A DNA stretch of 64,000 nt, taken from assembly GCF_000764655.1 (NCBI RefSeq), contig NZ_JRGL01000005.1, positions 1 through 64,000 of the forward strand, read 5' to 3'. Positions 43,830-50,943 of this stretch are shown one piece after another. The notes under the pieces are model-generated. The model did no database searches and had not been told where the DNA came from. It saw only the letters and a program-made list of their open reading frames with translations. Position 1 is the stretch's first letter, and every line of letters starts with the position of its first letter. The stretch is from Aeromonas aquatica (GTDB taxonomy: Bacteria > Pseudomonadota > Gammaproteobacteria > Enterobacterales > Aeromonadaceae). The translations under genes were made by a program, and so were the position numbers.

Positions 43830-45140
43830 TTATGCCAGCAGCGAGATGAGCAGGGTGGCCAGGATCAACATCACGGCCCCCCCGAGACGGGAAGAGATCT
43901 GGGCGAACGGCATCAGCTTCATGCGCTGGGCCGCCGACAGCACGGCCACGTCGCCGGTGCCTCCCATGTTGGCCATGCACAGGCCGCCGGTGATGGCCGC
44001 CTCTATGGGATAGAAGCCGATCATCCGCCCCACGATGGCCGCCCCCAGGGCCCCACCGACGACGGTGACCAGCACCATGATGAAGTAGTTGACCGAGAAG
44101 GCACCGATAAGCTCGGGGATGCTGGTGTAGGCGACGCCTATGCCCACCAGCAGGGAAGGGGTGAGGTTGCTCACCACGAACTGGTACCAGTCGGCGGCCG
44201 CCTGCTCGTAGCGACGGGGCAGCACGCCGCTCACCTTGATGATGGCCACCGCCAGGATCATCAGGGCGAAGGGGTGCATGGGGATGAAGTTGCCGAGCAG
44301 GGAGCCCAGCACAAACATGCTGGAACTGATGAAGAGCCCGAGCCCCAGGCTCTCCAGGGTCGGGGCCTGGACCTTCTCGTCGGCCACGCTCTCGCCGCTC
44401 TCCTTGATCATCAGCTTGCCGTTGCCGGTCAGTGAGGGATAACGACGGCCGAGGCGGGCCAGCAGGGTGCCCACCAGGATGGCCAGGGTGTTGGCGATCA
44501 CCACCGCCGGCACCATGCGTGACAGCAGATCGGCGCTGGACATCTGCAAGGGGCCCGAGAGGATCTCCACCAGCGGCACGGCGCCGGCCCCCATGCCGCC
44601 ACCCATGATGGGCAGGCCGATGAGCAGCACCGCATTCTTGAAGCCGTAACCCAGCAATGAGCCGACCAGGCCGACGCTGAGCAGCGCCAGGGCCACGCCC
44701 CCCAGGATCACCGGCAGGTAACGCATGGCGGCGTTTTTCAGCAGGGCGCCGCTCATGCCAAATACAGATCCGGTCACCAGGCTGGCGATGAAGAAGTTGA
44801 GGAAGCCCCCCTCCTTCATGAAGCCGATGATCACCTGGCCCGCCTCGACCGGCAGGACCCGGTACTCAAACAGCGCGGCGCCACCGAAGATGGCGAGTAT
44901 GGTGCCGCCCCCCAGGTATTCGCGGATGGGAGTGATGCGCTCGCCGAGCTCGGTCAGCAGGGTGCCGAGCACGAACATCAGCGCCAGGGCGCCGACCATG
45001 CCGAGCGGCAGGGAGCCGTTCCAGCCGGAGAAGAGGACGCAGGTGGCCAGCCCGAGGAAGATCATCATGGGCATGCCGGCGATCTGTTGGTCGCTCCAGG
45101 CGACCTTGGCTTGTGCTTGGGGGGTAGAGAGGTTTTTCAT
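43830..45140 (-). CDS. 2-hydroxycarboxylate transporter (malate/citrate:Na+ symporter)
   Basis: 436 residues with about eleven membrane segments. The 2HCT hallmarks are the two GGxG reentrant-loop motifs: MGGGMGAGAVPL near residue 195 and CMANMGGTGDVAVLSAA near residue 400. This is the CitS/MaeN/CimH family. GGAG precedes the ATG. First gene of the operon carrier, malic enzyme, kinase, regulator, which points to malate as substrate. A CRP site lies about 195 bases upstream. Confidence 0.93.
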   Translation of the reverse strand: MKNLSTPQAQAKVAWSDQQIAGMPMMIFLGLATCVLFSGWNGSLPLGMVGALALMFVLGTLLTELGERITPIREYLGGGTILAIFGGAALFEYRVLPVEAGQVIIGFMKEGGFLNFFIASLVTGSVFGMSGALLKNAAMRYLPVILGGVALALLSVGLVGSLLGYGFKNAVLLIGLPIMGGGMGAGAVPLVEILSGPLQMSSADLLSRMVPAVVIANTLAILVGTLLARLGRRYPSLTGNGKLMIKESGESVADEKVQAPTLESLGLGLFISSSMFVLGSLLGNFIPMHPFALMILAVAIIKVSGVLPRRYEQAAADWYQFVVSNLTPSLLVGIGVAYTSIPELIGAFSVNYFIMVLVTVVGGALGAAIVGRMIGFYPIEAAITGGLCMANMGGTGDVAVLSAAQRMKLMPFAQISSRLGGAVMLILATLLISLLA

Positions 45141-45334
45141 TGTTATGCTCCAGCGTGTGGTGTGGCGCTACTCTAGTGATCCCCCCCGGCGCTGTCGGTT
45201 AGCAGGCTTGCAAAGCCATATAAAAACATTGAAACCTTAAGCACCATTCAGCACCGGACACCGGCCCGGCCCCGCCGAATGCCCCTGCCCCCGTCACCGC
45301 CTCTTTCTTGCGCCTCTCGTCGCCGCAACCTTAA

Positions 45335-45350
45335 TGTGAGCTGAATCACG
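45335..45350. promoter_or_regulatory. CRP-binding site between the malate operon and the marR operon
   Basis: TGTGAGCTGAATCACG matches nine of ten conserved CRP bases (TGTGA-N6-TCACA). It lies between divergent units and immediately upstream of the -35 of the marR promoter. Catabolite control of the carrier is the likelier purpose. Confidence 0.65.
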
Positions 45351-45351
45351 C

Positions 45352-45396
45352 TTTACTTAGCCTGCGAAATAAATATAATGCTTAGCAGGCTAAGTA
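45352..45396 (+). promoter_or_regulatory. marR promoter with palindromic MarR operator
   Basis: A TATAAT -10 at 45374-45379 has a weak -35 (TTTACT, 45352-45357). CTTAGCAGGCTAAG at 45381-45394 is a perfect palindrome around the start of transcription. A second half, CTTAGCCTGC, at 45356-45365 lies between -35 and -10; together TACTTAGCCTGC and GCAGGCTAAGTA form an inverted pair. This fits autorepression by the downstream MarR protein. Confidence 0.72.
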
Positions 45397-45411
45397 TATG
45401 AGGTGTCTGCC

Positions 45412-45885
45412 ATGAAAAAGGATCTGGAGATGTTGCGCGAGCTCTCCCTCGCCGAACAACTGGGGCGACTGCACCGGCTGTGGCGTACCGTGGCCGATAT
45501 CGAGCTGGCCCCACTTGGGCTCACCCATCCGCGCTGGACGGCGCTGTGGAAACTCAGCCAGCTCGGCGGTCACCTCAGCCAGAAGACCCTGGCCGAGGCG
45601 CTGGAGATAGAGCTGCCCTCCCTGATGCGCACCCTGGGCCAGCTGGAAGAGCAGGCCCTGATCGAGCGCCACTGCTGCAGCCAGGACAAGCGCGCCCGCA
45701 TCGTCACCCTGACCGAGGCCGGCAAGGCGCTGCTCGATCAGATCGAGGATCGCATCATAGGGGTGCGTCGGGAGCTGCTCGCCGGCATCAGTCAGCAGGA
45801 GCTGACGCAATTTGAAGAAATCGTGCACCGCATCAGCGCCAACGCCCTTGGCAAGATCGGCGCCCAGCATAAAGAGAGAGAATAA
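45412..45885 (+). CDS. MarR/SlyA-family transcriptional regulator
   Basis: 157 residues from the ATG at 45412 (GAGGT eight bases upstream; an in-frame GTG lies at 45403). Winged-helix motif: LAEALEIELPSLMRTLGQLE followed by LIERHCCSQDKRARIVTLTE, the DxRxxxxxLT wing typical of the family. It likely represses its own operon (HlyD and FUSC exporter genes) through the palindrome, with release by an aromatic or drug ligand. The stop lies one base before the next ATG. Confidence 0.92.
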   Translation: MKKDLEMLRELSLAEQLGRLHRLWRTVADIELAPLGLTHPRWTALWKLSQLGGHLSQKTLAEALEIELPSLMRTLGQLEEQALIERHCCSQDKRARIVTLTEAGKALLDQIEDRIIGVRRELLAGISQQELTQFEEIVHRISANALGKIGAQHKERE

Positions 45886-45886
45886 G

Positions 45887-46942
45887 ATGACCCCGGATCA
45901 ACAATTCAAGCGCTGGATCAAGTGGGCCATGGCATGCTTCATCCTGGTGTTCGGCTACTTCCTGCTGGCCGATCTCAAGATGCCGCTCACCCCGCAGGCC
46001 ATGGCGACCCGGGTCGTCACCAAGATGGCCCCCCAGGTCAGCGGCAAGGTGGTCGAGGTCGCGGTGGCGAACAACCAGCACGTCAGGCAGGGGGATCTGC
46101 TGTTCACGCTGGATCCCGTCCCCTTTGAGCTCGCAGTCGAACAGGCTCGCCTCGCCCTGGCTCAGGCCGGGCAACAGAATCGCCAGCTGGACGCGACCCT
46201 GAGCGCCTCCCTCGCCGAATATAGCGCGCTGCAAACCTTGGGTGCCCAGAAACAGCGGGAGGCGGCGCGCATTGATGCGCTCTATCGCCGCCACATGGTG
46301 TCCGAGCAGCAGAAAGATGACGCGGACAGCGCCGCCCGCACCGCCCGGGCCAACCTGCTGGCCAGCCAGGCCCGCATGGAGCAGGCCAGGGTCAATCGTG
46401 GCCTGGCCGGTGACGACAACCTGCTGCTGCGCCAGGCGCGCAACCGCCTTGCCCAGGCCGAGCTCAACCTCACCTACAGCCAGGTCCATGCGAGCCAGGA
46501 TGGCATCATCACCAACCTGCAGCTCAAGCCGGGCAGCGTGGCCAGCGCGGGGGCGCCCCTGCTGGCCCTGGTCTCGGAGCAGGTAGACGTGATCGCCGAT
46601 TTTCGCGAGAAGAGCCTGCGCCATGTCAGCCCCGGCAGCCAGGCCCTGATCGCCTTCGACGGCGAGCCCGGCCGCCTCTATGCCGCCCGGGTCGCCAGCC
46701 TGGATGCCGGGGTCAGCGCCGGCCAGTTCGATGCCAACGGCCTCTTGGCCAACCCCATCGAATCGGATCGCTGGGTGCGCGATGCCCAGCGCCTGCGCCT
46801 GCATCTGGCCCTCGAGCAGCTGCCCGAGCATCTGCCGGCCGGGGCTCGCGCCACCGTCCAGCTGCTGCCGGACAACGCCCTCACCGCCTTGCTGGCACGC
46901 GGCCAAATCCGCCTGCTCAGCCTGCTGCACTACATCTACTGA
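45887..46942 (+). CDS. HlyD-family periplasmic adaptor (EmrA/YibH type)
   Basis: 351 residues from the ATG at 45887. One N-terminal membrane anchor (WAMACFILVFGYFLLADL). A lipoyl half-motif pair follows: APQVSGKVVEVAVANNQHVR and SQDGIITNLQLKPGSVASAG. Between them lies a coiled-coil hairpin (about residues 85-190, rich in Ala, Gln, Arg). It would link the FUSC-type inner-membrane protein to the outer membrane. Confidence 0.92.
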   Translation: MTPDQQFKRWIKWAMACFILVFGYFLLADLKMPLTPQAMATRVVTKMAPQVSGKVVEVAVANNQHVRQGDLLFTLDPVPFELAVEQARLALAQAGQQNRQLDATLSASLAEYSALQTLGAQKQREAARIDALYRRHMVSEQQKDDADSAARTARANLLASQARMEQARVNRGLAGDDNLLLRQARNRLAQAELNLTYSQVHASQDGIITNLQLKPGSVASAGAPLLALVSEQVDVIADFREKSLRHVSPGSQALIAFDGEPGRLYAARVASLDAGVSAGQFDANGLLANPIESDRWVRDAQRLRLHLALEQLPEHLPAGARATVQLLPDNALTALLARGQIRLLSLLHYIY

Positions 46943-46943
46943 G

Positions 46944-47981
46944 ATGACGACCATGAACCTGTGGCACAGGCCCCTCACCGCCAACGAGCTGCGCCAGTGC
47001 CTGCGCATCGCCTTTGGCTGCACCCTGGGGTTCTTGCTCTGCAAGACCTTCGGCTGGAGCAACGGGGTCTTCTTCACCGTCACCCCTGTGTTGCTGCTGG
47101 GGATGATACCGGTGATGAACGGTCACGCCGCGCGCCAGCTCATCGCGTCCGCCGCGTCGTGCGGGCTGGAGGTCGGCCTGCTCGGCGGCCTGTTCGGTGG
47201 CCATCCCGGCCTGATGACCCCCATCGTCTTCCTGCTGTTCCTCTACCGTTTCGCCGCCATGTCCCGCGGCAGCCTGTTCCTGTTCGGCGCCAACGGCGTG
47301 CTGAGCCTCAGCATCATGCTGCACTTTGCCAGCTACCCCCAGACCGATCTGAACGATCTGATCTTCAGCAACCTGTGGGCCAGCGTCCTGTCGGTGCTCA
47401 TCGCCTACCTGATGACGGCCCTGATCCCGGATGTGGAGGAGCGGCCCAAACCCGCCGCCTCCCCCAAGGCCCCGCACCGGATGCGGCACGAGGCGCTGCT
47501 CGGCGCCAGCATCGCTACCTTGTCGTTCCTGGTATTCCAGCTGTTCGATCTGCGCGACTCCATGTCCGCCCAGGCCACCACCCTGCTGGTGCTGTTCCCC
47601 ATGCATTGGGACGGGGCGCTGAGCTACGCCCGCAAGCGCGCCATGGGCACCCTGCTGGGGGTGAGTTTCGGCATCCTGGGCCAGCTGGTGCTGTACGACT
47701 GGTCCGGTTTGCTGCTGCTGGTCACCCCCCTGCTCTGGCTCGGCGCCATGCTGTTCAGCCATGCCCACGTGAAGGAGGCCAGCGGCTCGGGGGTCGGCTT
47801 CGGCGCCCTCACCACCCTCGGCATTCTGTTTGGCCAGTACCTGACCCCGGGCAACGATCTGGTGTTCAGCGCCCTGTACCGGGTGAGCAGCATCCTGTTC
47901 GCCATCGTCGCCACCCTGCTGGCCTGTTATCTCATCCACCGTCTGCTCAACCGCTTCGAGGCGACCCGATTCGGTTATTGA
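46944..47981 (+). CDS. FUSC/DUF2955-type inner-membrane exporter subunit
   Basis: 345 residues; alternative ATG at 46953. About ten membrane segments in two halves, each followed by a cytoplasmic stretch (ALIPDVEERPKPAASPKAPH between halves). The pattern matches DUF2955 proteins, which pair with HlyD adaptors and resemble AaeB aromatic-acid efflux pumps. It is the last gene of a marR-hlyD-fusC operon, one base after the adaptor stop. Substrate unknown. Confidence 0.85.
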   Translation: MTTMNLWHRPLTANELRQCLRIAFGCTLGFLLCKTFGWSNGVFFTVTPVLLLGMIPVMNGHAARQLIASAASCGLEVGLLGGLFGGHPGLMTPIVFLLFLYRFAAMSRGSLFLFGANGVLSLSIMLHFASYPQTDLNDLIFSNLWASVLSVLIAYLMTALIPDVEERPKPAASPKAPHRMRHEALLGASIATLSFLVFQLFDLRDSMSAQATTLLVLFPMHWDGALSYARKRAMGTLLGVSFGILGQLVLYDWSGLLLLVTPLLWLGAMLFSHAHVKEASGSGVGFGALTTLGILFGQYLTPGNDLVFSALYRVSSILFAIVATLLACYLIHRLLNRFEATRFGY

Positions 47982-48015
47982 ACCCTTTTCCAATAGCAAA
48001 GGATCTGCTGCCTTT

Positions 48016-48046
48016 CGCCCCGCCACGTCTGCGGGGCGTTTTTTTG
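48016..48046 (+). terminator. Terminator of the marR operon
   Basis: CGCCCCGC / GCGGGGCG stem with seven T following. Confidence 0.92.
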
Positions 48047-48357
48047 CTCGCGTGTTGCAGATCGACCCTTCTTGTCTGACGACAACGATAACGATGCTGG
48101 TAAGGGCTGGTATGGGACGTCGAAGCCAGACTTGGACTCCATTGAATGGTTTTTCTGCGGCACCGGCGATATATGACGACGCTGGCCCGAACCGTGCTAC
48201 TGTGGCCCCTCACTCACCGGCCGATTGCGCTCTGCACCTGATGACAGGCTTGTCATGCAAAAGAGTCGCCAGCCAGGGCAGCCCTTGCCCACCTCTCACC
48301 CTCAACCCGACGTCGCCGGACCCGCTGTATTGACCCGATGCCATAAGGCGCATCCCT

Positions 48358-48440
48358 CCCTGCCGCAGCCTGTTCTCACTGTTGTTATCTGCTATCCACT
48401 CTTTTTTACTGCGACAGCGGCCATCCCGACGGGAACCAGC
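48358..48440 (+). pseudogene. Echo of the GT14 gene 5' end
   Basis: CTGCC, CCT, CTCA, GTT and ATC align in order with the real start region, followed by GCTATCC in both. After a 27-base deletion TTTACTGCGACAGCGGCCA matches the gene's TTTACCACGACAGCAACCA. It lies about 140 bases upstream of the gene. The remainder of 47982-48506 shows no gene. Confidence 0.65.
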
Positions 48441-48506
48441 TTCAAGCCATCCGCCTGAGGCACTTTCTGTTTGGCGCAGCCCTGCCGCCAACACAGGACA
48501 ACTGCC

Positions 48507-49379
48507 ATGATTGCCTACCTCATTCTGGTTCATCGCTATCCCGGTCAGTTCAAGCGTCTGTTCAAGGCGATTTACCACGACAGCAACCACTACCTGATCC
48601 ACGTGGACAAGCGCTCGGGCCCGGCTCTGCAGCAGGAGATAGCCCGCTTTCTGGCCGATTACCCCAACGCCGGCCTGCTACCCAGCAAGAATGCGCTCTG
48701 GGGCGGCTACAGCCTGGTGGATGTGGAGCTGCGCGGCATTGCGGCGCTGCTGGAGCAAAAAAAGGAGTGGGAGTTCTTCATCAATCTGAGCGCCCAGGAC
48801 TTCCCGCTGCGCTCCCAGCGCGACATTCACGACTTCCTGCGCGCTCACAAGGGCAAGGATTTTCTCAAAGTCGCGGATCAGCGTCAGCACAGACCGGACA
48901 CCCTGCACCGCATCGATCACTATGTGACCGAAACCGCGACGGAGCTGGTGTGTGAACCGGTGAAGACCCGCCCCTACCTGGCAGGCGTGACCCCCTACAT
49001 TGGCAACCAGTGGATGATCCTGAGCCGGGCCTTCTGTGAATTCGTCAGCCACAGCCCCGAGGTCGATCGTTTCAAGGATTTCTACCGCCACACCCTGATC
49101 GCCGACGAGGGCTTCTTCCAGACGGTGATCATGAACACCAGCTATCAGGGGCAGATAGTCAACGATGACAAGCGTGCCATCGACTGGATCCCCATGGGTG
49201 ACATCAAGCTGCGCCCGCGCGATTACACGGTGCAGGATGCCGACGCCCTGCAGCAAAGCGAGCACCTGTTCGCCCGCAAGTTTGATGAGACCATCGACAG
49301 CGACATCCTGGATATCCTGGAGCGCGCCATGAGATGCCCCTTCGACACACCTGTCATCCGACAGGCTGCGTTGGTCTGA
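48507..49379 (+). CDS. GT14 (core-2/I-branching, Branch family) glycosyltransferase
   Basis: 290 residues. Family pattern: MIAYLILVHRYPGQFKRLF, YLIHVDKRSG, ALWGGYSLVDVELRGIAALL, FFINLSAQDFPLRSQRDIHD and IADEGFFQTVIMNT. The DEGFFQ block is the catalytic-acid region. There is no signal peptide or membrane anchor. Bacterial members transfer GlcNAc or xylose-type sugars to surface glycans; acceptor unknown. It stands outside any polysaccharide cluster. Confidence 0.87.
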   Translation: MIAYLILVHRYPGQFKRLFKAIYHDSNHYLIHVDKRSGPALQQEIARFLADYPNAGLLPSKNALWGGYSLVDVELRGIAALLEQKKEWEFFINLSAQDFPLRSQRDIHDFLRAHKGKDFLKVADQRQHRPDTLHRIDHYVTETATELVCEPVKTRPYLAGVTPYIGNQWMILSRAFCEFVSHSPEVDRFKDFYRHTLIADEGFFQTVIMNTSYQGQIVNDDKRAIDWIPMGDIKLRPRDYTVQDADALQQSEHLFARKFDETIDSDILDILERAMRCPFDTPVIRQAALV

Positions 49380-49488
49380 TGATGTGATTCATCCGGACAC
49401 TTATCGACGCAATCCACCCCCGGGAAGATTGCGACTTGGGAACAAGCTGGTAGGCTCAAGCCCGGATGACACCGATGGAGAACCCAAG

Positions 49489-49848
49489 ATGAAACACGCC
49501 AATATTCTGTTGCTGGGCATCACGGCTCTGACCCTGCTGAGCGGCTGCGAACGCGGGGCCACCACCTTGAGCGTGACCGGCGGCGACCCCATCACCTACC
49601 TCTGTGAGCAGAACAATAAGGTACAGGTGCGCTACTTCGCTCTCTCGGACGACAGCCTGAACTTCATCAAACTGTCCCTGCCCGATGGCAAGGACTACAC
49701 CCTGCCGCAAGCGGTCTCAGCGTCCGGCGCCCGCTATACCGACGATCACGAGGTGGTCTGGTGGAACAAGGGGAAGGAGGGCTTCGTGGAGATGCGCGAC
49801 AAGGATGGCGAGTGGCAGAGCCTCTATAACGACTGCAAAGAGCAGTGA
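49489..49848 (+). CDS. mliC: MliC/PliC-family lysozyme-inhibitor lipoprotein
   Basis: 119 residues from the ATG at 49489 (GGAG upstream). The lipobox is LLSGC (Cys about 20). The MliC domain shows ITYLCEQNNKVQVRYF and the SASGARYTDD signature with Ser and Arg that enter the lysozyme active site; a second Cys is in YNDCKEQ. It protects the cell wall from c-type lysozyme. Single gene with terminator. Confidence 0.87.
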   Translation: MKHANILLLGITALTLLSGCERGATTLSVTGGDPITYLCEQNNKVQVRYFALSDDSLNFIKLSLPDGKDYTLPQAVSASGARYTDDHEVVWWNKGKEGFVEMRDKDGEWQSLYNDCKEQ

Positions 49849-49884
49849 TCGGCAGCCAGCGGCGCTGCACTTCCCCTAAACGAC

Positions 49885-49912
49885 ACACCCCGGCCAGGCC
49901 GGGGTGTTTGTT
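49885..49912. terminator. Terminator between mliC and yqaE
   Basis: ACACCCCGGCC / GGCCGGGGTGT stem followed by TTGTTATT. Confidence 0.85.
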
Positions 49913-49946
49913 ATTGAAAGGCCGGCCTTCTTGCGCACCTGATGGC

Positions 49947-50117
49947 TCAGGCACGCTTGTCGGTGACTACCAGCCAGAGCGCATGGACCATGCCGGGCAG
50001 ACCGCCGAGCAGGGTCAGCACTATGTTGATAAAGAAATGGAGGCTCAACCCCACCTGGATAAAAGCACACACGGGGGGCAGGAAGATGGCCAGCAGGATC
50101 TTGAGCAGATTGTTCAT
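49947..50117 (-). CDS. yqaE: Pmp3/YqaE-family small membrane protein
   Basis: 56 residues from the ATG at 50117 (GAGGA eight bases upstream). Two membrane helices: LLKILLAIFLPPVCAFIQVG and FFINIVLTLLGGLPGMVHAL. The LPP...INI.LT.LG..PG..HA pattern is that of Pmp3 (UPF0057) proteolipids, linked to membrane potential and stress responses. Confidence 0.92.
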   Translation of the reverse strand: MNNLLKILLAIFLPPVCAFIQVGLSLHFFINIVLTLLGGLPGMVHALWLVVTDKRA

Positions 50118-50189
50118 CTCATGGTTCCTCATGAAAGATGTCGCGTGATTCGGATGGGCTAACCATAAACAGCCTTGCCTGCAACTGCA

Positions 50190-50240
50190 AACCCGACAGG
50201 GATCCTTTCCCTCGTTTCTCGCCTGGCATTGAGCCAGGGT
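50190..50240 (-). repeat. Outer echo of the nrdG 3' end
   Basis: GACAGGGATCCTTTCCCTCG and TCTCGCCTGGCATTGAG repeat the pattern of the nrdG end (CAGGGGATCCGTTCTTCCAT, then TCTCACGCCAGGCGTTGAG). More diverged than the inner copy; GGGATCC positions are 84 bases apart. Confidence 0.65.
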
Positions 50241-50254
50241 TCAGCTGGCTGCGG

Positions 50255-50330
50255 TCAGCGCACCCGCACTGGAGCCACACAAGGGATCCGTTCTCCCGTT
50301 CCCTCTCGCCAGACATCGAAATAGGGGTCA
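50255..50330 (-). repeat. Inner echo of the nrdG 3' end
   Basis: TCAGCGCACCCGCA, AAGGGATCCGTTCTCCCGTT and CTCTCGCCAGACATCGA align with TCAGCGCACCAGCG, GGGGATCCGTTCTTCCAT and TCTCACGCCAGGCGTTGA of the nrdG 3' end. The stop codons are 87 bases apart. Confidence 0.8.
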
Positions 50331-50341
50331 GATAATCCCAG

Positions 50342-50857
50342 TCAGCGCACCAGCGTCACGCAGGGGATCCGTTCTTCCATACTCTCACGCCAGGCGTTGA
50401 GATCGTGGATCTGCTGGTTGCTGCTGCCACGCCAGAGCAGGCCGGGATCCGCCAGCCCCCGCACGAACTTGCCGTCGACCAGCACATCCAGCAGGGCCAC
50501 CAGCTCACGCTGGGCTGCCGACAGCTCGCCGAGCAGATAGCCGGTCCAGCACCAGATGTCCTTGCCCGGGCACTCGGCCCGCACCCGTTTCACCAGCATC
50601 AGCACATGGGGGACGTTGGCAGGGTGGAGCGGATCGCCGCCGGAGAGCGACAGGCCACGGCGCTTGATGCGGCTGTCGTTGAGATCGTTGATGATGCGAT
50701 CGCTCATGACCTGGTCGAACGGCTTGCCCCCATCGAGCCGCCAGGTGGCCTGGTTGTAGCAACCGGGGCACTGATGCTCGCAGCCCGACACGAACAGGGT
50801 GGCACGAGTGCCTGGCCCGTTGATGACATCGACCGGGTAGTACTGGTGGTAGTGCAT
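50342..50857 (-). CDS. nrdG: Anaerobic ribonucleotide reductase activase
   Basis: 171 residues. The radical-SAM CxxxCxxC motif is Cys26, Cys30, Cys33 (SGCEHQCPGCYNQ). LSLSGGDPLHPAN is the SAM-binding GGD block. It loads the glycyl radical on NrdD. Slightly longer than E. coli NrdG (154) at the C-terminus, the end that is echoed downstream. It follows nrdD by 86 bases on the same strand. Confidence 0.96.
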   Translation of the reverse strand: MHYHQYYPVDVINGPGTRATLFVSGCEHQCPGCYNQATWRLDGGKPFDQVMSDRIINDLNDSRIKRRGLSLSGGDPLHPANVPHVLMLVKRVRAECPGKDIWCWTGYLLGELSAAQRELVALLDVLVDGKFVRGLADPGLLWRGSSNQQIHDLNAWRESMEERIPCVTLVR

Positions 50858-50943
50858 CTTTTCTCCTCAACCCGTCACGGACATCACGCCCGCCAATAAA
50901 AATGGCTCCTCAGCAGGAGCCATCTCACCGCCAGCAACCGGCC

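Noticed and set aside
47982-48357. tRNA or small RNA gene in the gap after the marR operon
   Set aside because: No cloverleaf, T-loop motif or clear promoter-terminator pair was found beyond the operon terminator.
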